From BAIKAL-G1 sp943370385 (lineage in GTDB: Bacteria; Cyanobacteriota; Cyanobacteriia; PCC-6307; Cyanobiaceae): a DNA stretch of 64,000 bases. The notes below the pieces were generated by a model, which was not told the DNA's origin, did no database searches, and saw nothing but the letters and a program-made list of their open reading frames with translations. Shown here in pieces: positions 40,349 through 49,025 of the stretch. Position numbers and translations under genes: made by a program. The DNA lies in the NCBI GenBank assembly GCA_943370385.1, contig CALRQT020000007.1:62001-126000 (forward strand), in the 5' to 3' direction. Every line of letters starts with the position of its first letter. Position 1 is the stretch's first letter.

Positions 40349-41845
40349 CGCCGGTGGAAGCTGGGCCAAAGGCAGAAAATAGTTGCTGCGGCGCAGGGAT
40401 GGATAGCTCATCAACAGCCGTAGCAGGGAGCGGGTGCAGGTGAGGGCGGTGAATAGGCTGAGCAGCAGGCCAATCGCCAAGGTCACGGCAAAGCCCTTGA
40501 CGAGGCCTGTGCCCAAGAAAAACAGGGCGATGCAGCTGATCAGGCCGGTGACATGGCCATCGAGAATTGAGGAAAAGGCCAGGGCAAAGCCCGTATCAAT
40601 CGAACGGATCAGGCTGTTGCCAGCGCGCAGCTCTTCCTTGATGCGCTCAAAGATCAGCACGTTGGCATCCACGGCCATGCCAATCGAGAGGATAAAACCA
40701 GCAATCCCTGGCAGGCTCAAGGTGACCGGAATCAGGGTGTAGATGCCCAGGTTGAAGAGTGAATAGAGGCTCAGAGCTAGCACCGACACCACCCCCGGGA
40801 GCCGGTACACCACCACCATGAACACGGCCACCAAGGCCAGCCCGGAGAGGGCTGCAACCAGGGAGGTGCGCACATTTTCTGCACCGAGGGAGGGGCCGAT
40901 GCTGCGAACCTCGATCACCTTCACCGGCAGGGGCAAGGAGCCACCCCGCAGCTGAACCTCCAAGTCCCGGGCCTCATCGGCCGTAAAACGACCGGAGATG
41001 CTGGCCGAACCACCGGCGATACCGGCGGCCTTGAACTCGGGGCCGACGCTGGCCTCACTGATCGAGCGACCATCGAGCACGATGCCCAGAAGCCGGCCCG
41101 TGCCGGCGATCGATTGGGTGAGGGTGGCGAACTTTTCGCCACCTTCGCGGTTGAAGCCCAAGGTCACATCCCAACTACTGCCGCTTTGGTCCTGTTGGCG
41201 GCCGGCGGTCACCAAATCCTTACCGGTGAGGCTGGAGGGCTCAAACAGAGCCACAACTCGGCGATTGACGTCCTTCTGCAGGAGTTCCAACTGGTCCGTT
41301 TCCGAGGCGCCGGGGGGCACGCTCAGCCCCAGGGAGGTGAGTGCCTTGGCCAGATCCTCAGACGAGAGGCTGGGTTTCGGTTCAACCGGCTGATCGGTGC
41401 TGGTATCAGCGGCGGGCGCCTTGGCCTTGCGCAGGGCCAGCACCGCGTCCACCTGGCGCTTGAGCTTGAGCAACCCCTGCATTTCAGCTTCGCTGCCGCT
41501 CTTTTGGACCCGGAACTCGAGCAGGGCCGTGGTGCCGAGCACCTTGGCGGCGCGGCTGGGGTCCTGTTCGCCGGGCAACTGGAGGACCAGCTGGTCGTTG
41601 CCGACGGTCTGGAGGGTGGATTCGGCCACACCCAGGCCATTAATACGGCGCTCGAGCACGTCCTTGACGGCTTCGAGCTGGTCCTTCTCCACGGTCTTGA
41701 TGCGGCCACTCGGCAGCACCTGCAGGGTGAGCTGGCTGCCACCGCGCAGGTCAAGACCCAGCTGCAACGGGAAGCTGGCGAGCAGGGCGCCGGCCGCAAT
41801 CGCCAGGGCCAGGATCAGGGCAAACCACCCCTGTTGACGTGCCAT
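40340..41845 (-). CDS. secD: Protein translocase subunit SecD
   Basis: Partner of SecF. The 501-residue protein has TM1 (LALAIAAGALLASFPLQ), the P1 head domain beginning LGLDLRGGSQLTLQV, and the RND helices with GMAVDANVLIFERIKEEL. The cyanobacterial insert around residues 150-200 (Pro/Asp/Ser-rich) is present. The ATG at 41845 is one base after the pdhB stop (TGA-A-ATG), so secD is tightly coupled to pdhB. Confidence 0.97.
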   Translation of the reverse strand: MARQQGWFALILALAIAAGALLASFPLQLGLDLRGGSQLTLQVLPSGRIKTVEKDQLEAVKDVLERRINGLGVAESTLQTVGNDQLVLQLPGEQDPSRAAKVLGTTALLEFRVQKSGSEAEMQGLLKLKRQVDAVLALRKAKAPAADTSTDQPVEPKPSLSSEDLAKALTSLGLSVPPGASETDQLELLQKDVNRRVVALFEPSSLTGKDLVTAGRQQDQSGSSWDVTLGFNREGGEKFATLTQSIAGTGRLLGIVLDGRSISEASVGPEFKAAGIAGGSASISGRFTADEARDLEVQLRGGSLPLPVKVIEVRSIGPSLGAENVRTSLVAALSGLALVAVFMVVVYRLPGVVSVLALSLYSLFNLGIYTLIPVTLSLPGIAGFILSIGMAVDANVLIFERIKEELRAGNSLIRSIDTGFALAFSSILDGHVTGLISCIALFFLGTGLVKGFAVTLAIGLLLSLFTALTCTRSLLRLLMSYPSLRRSNYFLPLAQLPPAST

Positions 41846-41846
41846 T

Positions 41847-42830
41847 TCAGAGTTGGCCGGAATGAAGTTGCTTGGCCGCCGCGACGATCTGGTGGGGCTG
41901 GATGATCGTCAAATTTTCCAGGGCGCCGTTGTAGGGGGTGGGGATGTCCTGGCTGGAGAGCCGGATTGGCCGGGCTTCGAGGTCGTCGAAGCAATGTTCG
42001 GTGATGAGGGCGATCAGTTCGGCGCCGATGCCGCCGGTCTTCATGCATTCCTCCACCACCAGTACCTTGTGGGTCTTGCGGATCGAACGGGCGACCGTCT
42101 CCATGTCGAAGGGCTTGAGGCTAATCAGGTCAATCAGCTCCACATCCACCCCGTCCTTTTCCAGCTGCTCGACCGCCTTGAGGCAGTGGTGGCGCATGCG
42201 CGAGTAGGTGAGGATCGTCACGTCCTTGCCTTCGCGCACCACATCGGCCTGATCGAGGGCGCAGATGTAGTCGCCCGTGGGGATCTCTTCGCTGAGGTTG
42301 TAGAGCAGCACGTGCTCAAAGAACAGCACCGGATTGTTATCGCGGATCGCCGCCTTCATCAGGCCCTTGGCGTTGGTGGGTGTGCTCACGGCCACGATCT
42401 TGATGCCGGGTACGGCGTGGAAATAGGCCTCGAGCCGCTGGCTGTGTTCGGCGCCCAGCTGGCGGCCTACCCCACCGGGACCGCGAACCACGGTGGGAAT
42501 CGTGTAGTTACCGCCGCTGGTGTAGCGCAGCATCCCCATGTTGTTGGAGATCTGGTTGAAGGCGAGCAGCAGGAAGCCCATGTTCATGCCTTCCACGATC
42601 GGCCGCAGGCCGGTCATGGCCGCACCCACCGCCATGCCGGTGAAGCCGTTTTCGGCGATCGGGGTATCGAGCACCCGCAGTTCGCCGTATTTCTCGTAGA
42701 GATCCTTGGTGACCTTGTAGGAGCCGCCGTACTGGCCGACGTCCTCACCCATCACACAGACGTAGGGGTCGCGGGCCATCTCTTCGTCGATGGCTTCGCG
42801 CAAGGCGTTGAAGAGAAGCGTCTCTGCCAC
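41847..42830 (-). CDS. pdhB: Pyruvate dehydrogenase E1 component, beta subunit
   Basis: Forms the E1 heterotetramer that decarboxylates pyruvate to supply acetyl-CoA. 327 residues from a GTG at 42830: LLFNALREAIDEEMARDP, VCVMGEDVGQYGGSY, LDTPIAENGFTGMAVGAA and the C-terminal VVEECMKTGGIGAEL are standard. The alpha subunit gene is not in the window, as usual in picocyanobacteria, where the pdh genes are scattered. Confidence 0.97.
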   Translation of the reverse strand: MAETLLFNALREAIDEEMARDPYVCVMGEDVGQYGGSYKVTKDLYEKYGELRVLDTPIAENGFTGMAVGAAMTGLRPIVEGMNMGFLLLAFNQISNNMGMLRYTSGGNYTIPTVVRGPGGVGRQLGAEHSQRLEAYFHAVPGIKIVAVSTPTNAKGLMKAAIRDNNPVLFFEHVLLYNLSEEIPTGDYICALDQADVVREGKDVTILTYSRMRHHCLKAVEQLEKDGVDVELIDLISLKPFDMETVARSIRKTHKVLVVEECMKTGGIGAELIALITEHCFDDLEARPIRLSSQDIPTPYNGALENLTIIQPHQIVAAAKQLHSGQL

Positions 42831-42922
42831 GGCGGGGTTGCGGTCCCGGCCGCTGCCGGGGGAGCGGCCAACCTATCTCAAGCCCCACCAGGGAAGCTGC
42901 CCCATCGGCGCCGCCCCAGGAT

Positions 42923-43018
42923 TCAGCCGCCGGCGGCGAAGGTGGCCAACAGCAACACCGAGAGCAGCATCCCGGGGGAGAGCAGCAGCACCAGCAGCTC
43001 CAGGTCGTGGACGGTCAT
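42923..43018 (-). CDS. Small single-helix protein (31 aa) between DUF3082 and pdhB
   Basis: MTVHDLELLVLLLSPGMLLS and then a hydrophobic LLLATFAAGG tail make a single membrane helix with a short acidic start, the size of a small photosystem or NDH subunit. Too short for the usual ORF length cut-offs. No clear Shine-Dalgarno is seen. The 220-bp gap between pdhB and DUF3082 is otherwise empty. It does not match PsbN, PsbT, Psb30 or PetN as I know them. Confidence 0.4.
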   Translation of the reverse strand: MTVHDLELLVLLLSPGMLLSVLLLATFAAGG

Positions 43019-43051
43019 GGCAGCCAGAGAGTGGAATCGCTTGCCCTGACG

Positions 43052-43639
43052 TTAGGAAGCCCCCGGGGCCTCGGCCCGGCTCAGACTGCGGATGAACACG
43101 AGAAACAGTCCCAGGGCAACGAAGGCGCTCGAGAACGTGGAAAGGAACCCCATGCCCACAATCAGGGTCTTGATGGCCGTGGCGATCGACTGGGCAAAGC
43201 GGGCCGAGTAATGGGGCGGATGCAGGCTGAAGTAGAGCACCACCCGCTGGGAGAAGAGCAGGCACAACCAGGCCATCAGGGCACTGGTGAGCGAACCCAA
43301 GAGATAGGACGAGGGGGACTTGGGGCTCGGACCCATGGGCTCGCCGCTGGGCGCATCCGCCGGGGTGGAGCCCAGGATTGCTGAGGGCTGGGCGCCCCAT
43401 GGGCCCTTCGGCCTGGTCATCGGCATGGGGACGCTGGCCCCACGGGCAGTGGGCTCGTCGCTGGGCGCCTGGGCCGTTGAAGCTTGGCTGCCTTCATCAA
43501 GCCCCGCCCTTCGATCGAGAGCAAGGGAGGCCTCGATGCCGACCGCCGCCGCGGCCTGAACGCTGGCGCTAGGGGGCATCGGCTTGGCCATTGCCCCGCT
43601 CCCAGGCTCGGCCAGGGGGCTGGAGGGGGTGTCACTCAC
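43052..43639 (-). CDS. DUF3082 membrane protein
   Basis: 195 residues from a GTG at 43639, which overlaps the ispE stop by four bases (GTGA). A Pro/Ser/Ala-rich N-terminal half of about 105 residues precedes the DUF3082 core with two helices (LLGSLTSALMAWLCLLFSQ and FVALGLFLVFIRSL) around SIATAIKTLIVGMGFLSTF. Family limited to cyanobacteria and plastid lineages; function unknown. The N-terminal region is longer and more repetitive than in most homologues. Confidence 0.8.
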   Translation of the reverse strand: MSDTPSSPLAEPGSGAMAKPMPPSASVQAAAAVGIEASLALDRRAGLDEGSQASTAQAPSDEPTARGASVPMPMTRPKGPWGAQPSAILGSTPADAPSGEPMGPSPKSPSSYLLGSLTSALMAWLCLLFSQRVVLYFSLHPPHYSARFAQSIATAIKTLIVGMGFLSTFSSAFVALGLFLVFIRSLSRAEAPGAS

Positions 43640-44586
43640 AACGGGGCCGCAGCTGGGTCCAGGGTGGCACCCGAGCCGGTGCAGCGGCAGCACCAGGACT
43701 CAAAGCCGGCGGCCTCCAGGGGGCCCGCCAGGGTGGCCTGGGCCGCTGAGGCGGCCTCCAGGTCGTCGAAGAGGGCAAACAGGCTGGGGCCGGAGCCACT
43801 CATGGCCACGGCCAGGGGCGCCTCAAGGCCGCGCAGCAGGGCCAGGCCCTCGCCCACGCTGCCCACCTCCGGCTCCACCACCGCCTGCAGGTCGTTGCGC
43901 AGGCGCGGCAGGGGCCCTGCGCCGGCCAGGGCCGCCACCAGGGGCCCCTGGCGCAGGGACTGGCGCCGCTGCTCGAAATCGGCCTCCTGCTCCAGGTAGA
44001 AATCGCCGCGCAGCTCTCGGCAGCGGCCGTAGGCCCAGGGGGTGGAGACACTGACCTGGGGATGCTTCATCAACAAAACCCCCAGGCTGGGCGGCTGGGC
44101 CAGCTCCAGGGGTTCGAGCCGTTCACCCCGGCCGAAACAGAGCTGGGTGCCGCCCTCCAGACAGAAGGGCATGTCCGAACCCAGGGCCGTGGCCATGGCC
44201 TGCAAGTCTTCCGTGGCAAAACCGCAGCCCCAGAGGGCATTGAGCCCCACCAGGGCGGCGGCGCCATCGCTGGAGCCCCCCGCCAGGCCCGCCCCAATCG
44301 GAATGCGCTTCTCCAGGTCGATGCGGGCGCCCAGCTCCGGCAAGCCCGAGCGGGCGCGCAGTAGCTCGGCGGCGCGGATGATCAGATTGGACCCGTCCGT
44401 GGGCAGGTCCGCCTTGTCACAGCGCAGGCTGATCTGGCCGTCGGCGGTGGGATTGAACACCAGCCGGTCGGTGAGATCGAGGCTCTGCATCACCATCGCC
44501 AGCTCGTGGAAGCCATCGGCGCGCAGGCCCAGCACCTCCAGGTGCAGGTTGATCTTGGCCGGGGCCAAAACGGTGAGTTCGGGCAT
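43636..44586 (-). CDS. ispE: 4-diphosphocytidyl-2-C-methyl-D-erythritol kinase
   Basis: GHMP kinase of the MEP isoprenoid pathway, needed for carotenoids, phytol and quinones. 316 residues; opening APAKINLHLEVLGLRADGFHEL and the ATP loop PIGAGLAGGSSDGAAAL are diagnostic, with AMSGSGPSLFALF as the third GHMP motif. Lies 3 bp after rsmA and overlaps the DUF3082 start, a tight operon. Confidence 0.97.
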   Translation of the reverse strand: MPELTVLAPAKINLHLEVLGLRADGFHELAMVMQSLDLTDRLVFNPTADGQISLRCDKADLPTDGSNLIIRAAELLRARSGLPELGARIDLEKRIPIGAGLAGGSSDGAAALVGLNALWGCGFATEDLQAMATALGSDMPFCLEGGTQLCFGRGERLEPLELAQPPSLGVLLMKHPQVSVSTPWAYGRCRELRGDFYLEQEADFEQRRQSLRQGPLVAALAGAGPLPRLRNDLQAVVEPEVGSVGEGLALLRGLEAPLAVAMSGSGPSLFALFDDLEAASAAQATLAGPLEAAGFESWCCRCTGSGATLDPAAAPL

Positions 44587-44589
44587 GGC

Positions 44590-45423
44590 TCAGCTCGGGG
44601 ACGGGGCTTCGGGTCCTAGGCGCTGATTCAAGCCGGCGGCCAGCTCCACCCACTGGGCCGGGGCGATCTCCTGGGGCCGCTGCTGCAGCTCCACCCCGAC
44701 GGCCCTGGCCAGGGCCTGCAGCTCCGGCTCCGCCACCAGGCCAGCAAGCGTGTTGCGCAGCATCTTGCGGCGGGAGGCAAAGCAGCGGCGCAGCAACTGC
44801 TCCACCCGGCGGGCCAGCTCCGGGTCCAGCCGCTGCTCGGGGGGCAGGGGATCGAGGCGCACCACCTCGGATTGCACCTTCGGCGGCGGCTGAAAACAGC
44901 GGGGCGGCACCGGGCAAACCGTGGTGCAGCGGGCCAGCAGCTGCATGCGCACACTCAGGGCCGAAAAGGCGCTGCTGCCTGGTTTGGCGCGGATGCGCTC
45001 GCCCACCTCCTGCTGCACCAGCAACACCAGCCGCCCGTAGCCCGGCTGCACCGGCCGATCCAGGCGCCCCACCAGGCGCTCCAGCAGGGGGCCGGTGATG
45101 TTGTAAGGGATGTTGGCGACCACCTTGTTGGAGGCGGGCAGGGGCACCTCGAGCACATCGCCCTGGAGCAGGCTGAAGCGGGGATCCGCTCCGAACCGCT
45201 CTTGGAGGCCTGCCACCAGGTCCCGGTCCAGCTCCACGGCGGCAACGGCGCCGGCCGCGGAGGCCAGCAGCCGCTCGGTGAGGGCGCCCCGGCCCGGTCC
45301 CACCTCCAGCACCTGGTCGGCGCCGGTGAGCTCAGCGGCGGCCACGATCCGATCCAGCACGTTGACATCGATCAGCCAGTGCTGGCCAAAGCGCTTGCGG
45401 GCGTGGTGGGCCGCGAAGGTCAT
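44590..45423 (-). CDS. rsmA: 16S rRNA dimethyladenosine transferase
   Basis: Dimethylates the two adjacent adenines near the 3' end of 16S rRNA (KsgA). 277 residues from the ATG at 45423: HHARKRFGQHWLID, motif I EVGPGRGALTERLL and the catalytic NIPYNITGPLLE. The frame is open for another 80 codons upstream, but that sequence is Pro/Gly-rich and does not fit the family, so the ATG is preferred. First gene of the rsmA-ispE-DUF3082 run. Confidence 0.96.
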   Translation of the reverse strand: MTFAAHHARKRFGQHWLIDVNVLDRIVAAAELTGADQVLEVGPGRGALTERLLASAAGAVAAVELDRDLVAGLQERFGADPRFSLLQGDVLEVPLPASNKVVANIPYNITGPLLERLVGRLDRPVQPGYGRLVLLVQQEVGERIRAKPGSSAFSALSVRMQLLARCTTVCPVPPRCFQPPPKVQSEVVRLDPLPPEQRLDPELARRVEQLLRRCFASRRKMLRNTLAGLVAEPELQALARAVGVELQQRPQEIAPAQWVELAAGLNQRLGPEAPSPS

Positions 45424-45509
45424 GGCAGGGGGAGCTGGGGGTCGATCTGGCTCCCAGATTGCCCCGGCTGGGGTCCGGCCATAGACAGGGGGCAGTGATC
45501 CCAAGCGCC

Positions 45510-45944
45510 ATGGACCGCGATCAACGCCAACCCAGGGCCCAGGGCCCCTTCCCTCAGGCGGGAGGCCCGGCCCAGGGACACCAGAGCCGCCTAGGCACCC
45601 AGCTGCCTGGCAGGGGGCCAGGGTTACTGCTGCTAGCGGCAGGGCTGCTGCTGGCCGGCCCGGCACCGGCCCTGGCTGGCTCGGTGACGGCCGAATCGAT
45701 CTGGGACCGCAGCAATGCCATTGAACGGGCCACCAGCCAGATCCCCAGGGGGGCCACCGTCACGGGCAACAGCTGCCAGGAAGTGGACATGCGGGGTGGC
45801 GATACCCGTTACATCTGCACCGTGACCTACAGCCCAGCTCCCCCTGCCCAGGCACCCAGCCCCGTTGCCGCGCCATCGGCCAGCCCGAGCGAGCCTGGAT
45901 CCAACGGCCCTAGCCCCAACGCACCCAGCGCACCGGCCCCCTGA
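45510..45944 (+). CDS. Exported small hypothetical protein
   Basis: 144 residues. After a 45-residue Gln/Pro-rich polar leader comes a hydrophobic segment with a plausible signal cleavage site (LLLLAAGLLLAGPAPALAG), a conserved-looking domain with two Cys (GNSCQEVDMRGGDTRYIC) that could form a disulfide, and a Pro/Ser/Ala-rich tail. Likely in the periplasm or thylakoid lumen. The tail overlaps the 3' end of the convergent yraN gene by 35 bp. Family not recognised. Confidence 0.65.
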   Translation: MDRDQRQPRAQGPFPQAGGPAQGHQSRLGTQLPGRGPGLLLLAAGLLLAGPAPALAGSVTAESIWDRSNAIERATSQIPRGATVTGNSCQEVDMRGGDTRYICTVTYSPAPPAQAPSPVAAPSASPSEPGSNGPSPNAPSAPAP

Positions 45945-46272
45945 GCGGCGGCAGGGGCACCAGGGCGCAAACCAGTTCAACGCTGCAGTGTTGCCAATCG
46001 GGATGGTCGGCCAGCCAACAGCGCCAGGCGCGGCTGACCCGCCGCCGTTTGCGGCCATCGAGGGCCCCGATGCCCCCCTGGTCCGGACCGGCCTGGGCGC
46101 GGCCCTTCACCTCCACCAGCAACAGGCGGTTGCCCTTGGCCACCAGCAGATCCAGCTCGCCCCAACGGCAGGACCAGTTGCGCGCCACCAGGCTCCAACC
46201 GCTGGAGCGCAGCAGCCGAAGGGCCCGCTGTTCGGCCCAGCCACCCTGGCGCTGCTGGTGTGTCCGTGCCAT
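45910..46272 (-). CDS. yraN: UPF0102 family protein YraN
   Basis: 120-residue predicted nuclease-fold (PD-(D/E)xK-like) protein. GWAEQRALRLLRSSGW, ARNWSCRWGELDLLVAKGN and LLLVEVKGRAQAG contain the D-x(n)-E-x-K core. Function is not well defined; family members are thought to act in DNA processing. ATG at 46272; the longer open frame upstream is not convincing. Confidence 0.9.
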   Translation of the reverse strand: MARTHQQRQGGWAEQRALRLLRSSGWSLVARNWSCRWGELDLLVAKGNRLLLVEVKGRAQAGPDQGGIGALDGRKRRRVSRAWRCWLADHPDWQHCSVELVCALVPLPPLRGPVRWVRWG

Positions 46273-46377
46273 CGCGCCCCCCTGGTTCCAGGATTCCCCC
46301 CATCGGTTCCGGTAAGCCGCCGACCCCACAGGGGCACTGGCGCCGATGCCTAGGCTTGGACGAGTCCTGGTGCTGCC

Positions 46378-46902
46378 ATGTTTCGCCACCTGCCGCAGCG
46401 CCTGAGCCGGCCCTGGAGCCGCCGCGGCTGGAGAGCGGTTCTGGCTTTGCTGGGGGCCCTATCGCTGCTGCTCCTGCCCGGAGCGCCGGCCCTGGCCGCC
46501 ATGGACTACGCCAAGCAGTCCCTAATCGGCGCCGATTTCGCTGGAGCCGACCTGCGGGGGGTGACCTTCAACCTCACCAACCTGCGCGAAGCCAACTTCC
46601 AGGGCGCTGACCTGCGGGGCGCCAGCCTGTTTGGGGCCAAGTTGCAGGATGCCGACATGGCAAACGCCGACCTTCGGGACGCAACCCTTGATTCGGCCGT
46701 TTTTGAAGGCACCAACCTCACCAATGCGGTGCTAGTCGATGCCTTCGCCTTCAACACCAAATTCCGCGGTGTGAGCATCGAAGGCGCCGATTTCAGCAAC
46801 GTGCCCCTGAGGGCCGATGCCCTCAAGGCCCTTTGCGCCATCGCCAGCGGCACCAACCCGGTCACCGGCGTGGCCACCCGCACCAGCCTTGGCTGCAGCT
46901 GA
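46378..46902 (+). CDS. Exported pentapeptide-repeat protein
   Basis: 174 residues with a signal peptide (LGALSLLLLPGAPALAA, cleavage near residue 40) and then eight or so pentapeptide units of A(D/N)LxG type (GADFAGADLRGV, REANFQGADLRGASLFG, DADMANADLRDATL), forming a right-handed beta helix, likely in the thylakoid lumen. A C-terminal cap ends with two Cys (LCAIAS... and SLGCS). Related to lumenal pentapeptide proteins such as TL15-type. The next gene starts 1 bp after its stop codon. Confidence 0.88.
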   Translation: MFRHLPQRLSRPWSRRGWRAVLALLGALSLLLLPGAPALAAMDYAKQSLIGADFAGADLRGVTFNLTNLREANFQGADLRGASLFGAKLQDADMANADLRDATLDSAVFEGTNLTNAVLVDAFAFNTKFRGVSIEGADFSNVPLRADALKALCAIASGTNPVTGVATRTSLGCS

Positions 46903-46903
46903 G

Positions 46904-47458
46904 ATGGCCTTTGATCCCCGCAGCCTGGAGCGCCTTAAGGAATTGGGCCGCACCTTGCCCAAGCCCCTGCCGGCGGTGTCGCCGCCGAGCCCAGAGCCGA
47001 AACGGGCTAGCGAGCAGCGCCACCGGGTTGAAACCGAAACCGACCCCGAAGCCCTCTTCCGGGAGCTGATCACGGTGAGCACCGATGGCACCGTGCCCCC
47101 CCATTTGCTCGACCGCCTGCGCCAGAGCGAACAGCAGAAACTGGCCAAGCCCCCTGGCCCCAGCCCATTGGGCCAGTCCCAACCCCGCCAGGCCCCCCTC
47201 CGCCAGAACCCAGGAGCAGACCCGGGCAAGGGCCGGCGCCGGCCCCAGGCCAACCAGATCCAATCCAAACGGGGACTGGCCAGGGGCAAGGCCCTGCAGC
47301 CAACCAGCGACGGGGAACGGGAGCTCTACGCCGACTTCCAGGATCTTCTCCACCTCGATTCCCAGGAAGACCCGACCCCTGGCCCCAAACCCCTGCCCCG
47401 CCCCGATCCCAGCGACCGACTCAAACCCAAACCCACGGACCGGCGACGCCAGCCGTAA
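46904..47458 (+). CDS. Hypothetical hydrophilic protein, Pro/Gln/Arg-rich
   Basis: 184 residues from the ATG at 46904. The N-terminal 80 residues look folded (FDPRSLERLKELGRTLP, then ALFRELITVSTDGTVPPHLL), the rest is a Pro/Gln/Arg/Lys-rich low-complexity region with a short helical patch GERELYADFQDLLHLDS. It starts immediately after the pentapeptide gene. Conserved in picocyanobacteria in part, but I cannot name a function. Confidence 0.6.
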   Translation: MAFDPRSLERLKELGRTLPKPLPAVSPPSPEPKRASEQRHRVETETDPEALFRELITVSTDGTVPPHLLDRLRQSEQQKLAKPPGPSPLGQSQPRQAPLRQNPGADPGKGRRRPQANQIQSKRGLARGKALQPTSDGERELYADFQDLLHLDSQEDPTPGPKPLPRPDPSDRLKPKPTDRRRQP

Positions 47459-47498
47459 AACGGCCCGCAAAACCCAAGATGGGGGAGATCAGGAGGGT

Positions 47499-48791
47499 TT
47501 AGCTCTCCGTTGCCAGCTCCCGATTGGCTTGCGGTTGGCTTCTGGCCAGCAGGTTTGCTGCCGCCGGTAAAAAGTAACCCTGAAACACCAGGCCATACAT
47601 CACAACCGCCAAGGCGAAGGCGGGCATCAAGGCGCCCCAGGCCACCGGACTGGCGGCCGCCTGCAGGGCAATGGCAATCGGCACCGCACCGCGCAGGCCC
47701 GCGAAGGTGGAGAACAGCTTCTCCGGGGCGTTGAACGGAGAGCGATGCAGGGTGATAAAAGTCATCGCCAGGCGACCAACTATGGTGATTAAGAACACCA
47801 TCAAGGCATAGCCCTTAACCAGCCAGACATTGGCGGGGAAGACCACCAATCCAAGGCAAATCAACACAACAAACTCACTGGCCCGGTTGAACACAGAAAA
47901 GTCGGTGGCAATTACCTCCACATCAATCTTGCTGGAATTACCTAAGACGCAGCCCATCACATAGGCACACAACAGGGGACTGCCACCGAGATGGAACGCC
48001 GTTGCCGTGGTGAGCATTAACAGGGCAATACTGACGGCCTCGCCGCCGGCCCCGTGCTTGGAGTAATTGTCGCGGCAAAGAATCCTGATACCAAGTAAAG
48101 CGCCAGCCCAGCCAACAGCGGCGCCAACCAGAAATTCAAGGCCAACATCGCGCAACAACATCAGCGGATCTTCCAGCTGACCCTTAGCCAGGGCCAGGGC
48201 CAGGCCGGCAAGAATCACGGCAACCGGATCGTTGAAGCCCGATTCACATTCAATCAAGTTAAGGAGTCGCCCCGGAATCTTATTGGCAATAGGACGCAAC
48301 AACGCCAAGACTGCCGTGGCATCCGTACTGCACAACATCGCCCCAATAAAGAGCGATAGGGACAAATCGGCGACAATGCGCTGGCCCGCAAGGCCTACCA
48401 GGACTGGCTGAAGGTAGCTATTGAGGCTGAGGTGGGATAGGCCATAGATCAGGGCGGTAACCGTGCCAGCCGTGATCAGACAGCCCAAGGTAGCCATGCG
48501 CAGCCCAGACCAGATCACCTTGCGCATCACCTCCCACCGGCTGGTCATGCCGCCATAGAAGAGAATCACAACAAGGCCAAGGCTTGAAATTCCCTGGGCC
48601 TGATCAAGGCTGATCAGGGTTTGATTATCACCCAGGAAATCGGGAAACAAGAGGCCCAGAATCAAAACCAACAACATCCCTGGCAGCTTCAGCTTTTCGG
48701 CAACGCCCTCAAGCATCAGCGCAAGCAGCAACAAGCCGCCAAACACGATCATATAATTATAAGTTTCCTGCTCCATCGACAATTCATTCAT
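47499..48791 (-). CDS. CPA1-type cation/proton antiporter (NhaP-like)
   Basis: 430-residue, 12-helix transporter. ESGFNDPVAVILAGLAL carries the ND pair of the ion-binding site, and CSTDATAVLALLRP the T-D of TM4; FAGLRGAVPIAIALQ is the third signature. Start ATG at 48791 (MNELSMEQETYNYM); the open frame reaches a TTG at 48809. Ion specificity (Na+, K+ or both) cannot be read from the sequence. The N-terminal half has lower GC than the neighbouring genes, a possible sign of different origin. Confidence 0.92.
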   Translation of the reverse strand: MNELSMEQETYNYMIVFGGLLLLALMLEGVAEKLKLPGMLLVLILGLLFPDFLGDNQTLISLDQAQGISSLGLVVILFYGGMTSRWEVMRKVIWSGLRMATLGCLITAGTVTALIYGLSHLSLNSYLQPVLVGLAGQRIVADLSLSLFIGAMLCSTDATAVLALLRPIANKIPGRLLNLIECESGFNDPVAVILAGLALALAKGQLEDPLMLLRDVGLEFLVGAAVGWAGALLGIRILCRDNYSKHGAGGEAVSIALLMLTTATAFHLGGSPLLCAYVMGCVLGNSSKIDVEVIATDFSVFNRASEFVVLICLGLVVFPANVWLVKGYALMVFLITIVGRLAMTFITLHRSPFNAPEKLFSTFAGLRGAVPIAIALQAAASPVAWGALMPAFALAVVMYGLVFQGYFLPAAANLLARSQPQANRELATES

Positions 48792-49025
48792 TAGGGGCTC
48801 AAGAGTCAACCCTAATCGATTGGCCTCCTAACTGCAGTCTCCCCACAAAAAGCTACCTGCGATCGCTTGAGGGTAGCCCTGCCCATGTTCAATTCCAACC
48901 AACCCCTAACCAGGCCCTTACCGATGCCGTCGGCAGACGCGGGGTTGGGACCTGGCCGCAATCGCGGCCCGCTTCCGCCTGTTACCGGATCGACGAACGC
49001 CGAAGGCTTGCCAGCTGGATCTCCA
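48792..49025. other. Gene-free stretch upstream of the antiporter gene
   Basis: This 234-bp spacer lies between the antiporter start and the DUF305 stop. The first 90 bp are AT-richer and probably hold the antiporter promoter, but I cannot define -35/-10 boxes. No RNA gene recognised. Confidence 0.35.

Noticed and set aside
41853..43049. 398-codon plus-strand ORF opposite pdhB
   Set aside because: Antisense shadow; pdhB is certain and the ORF has no family resemblance.
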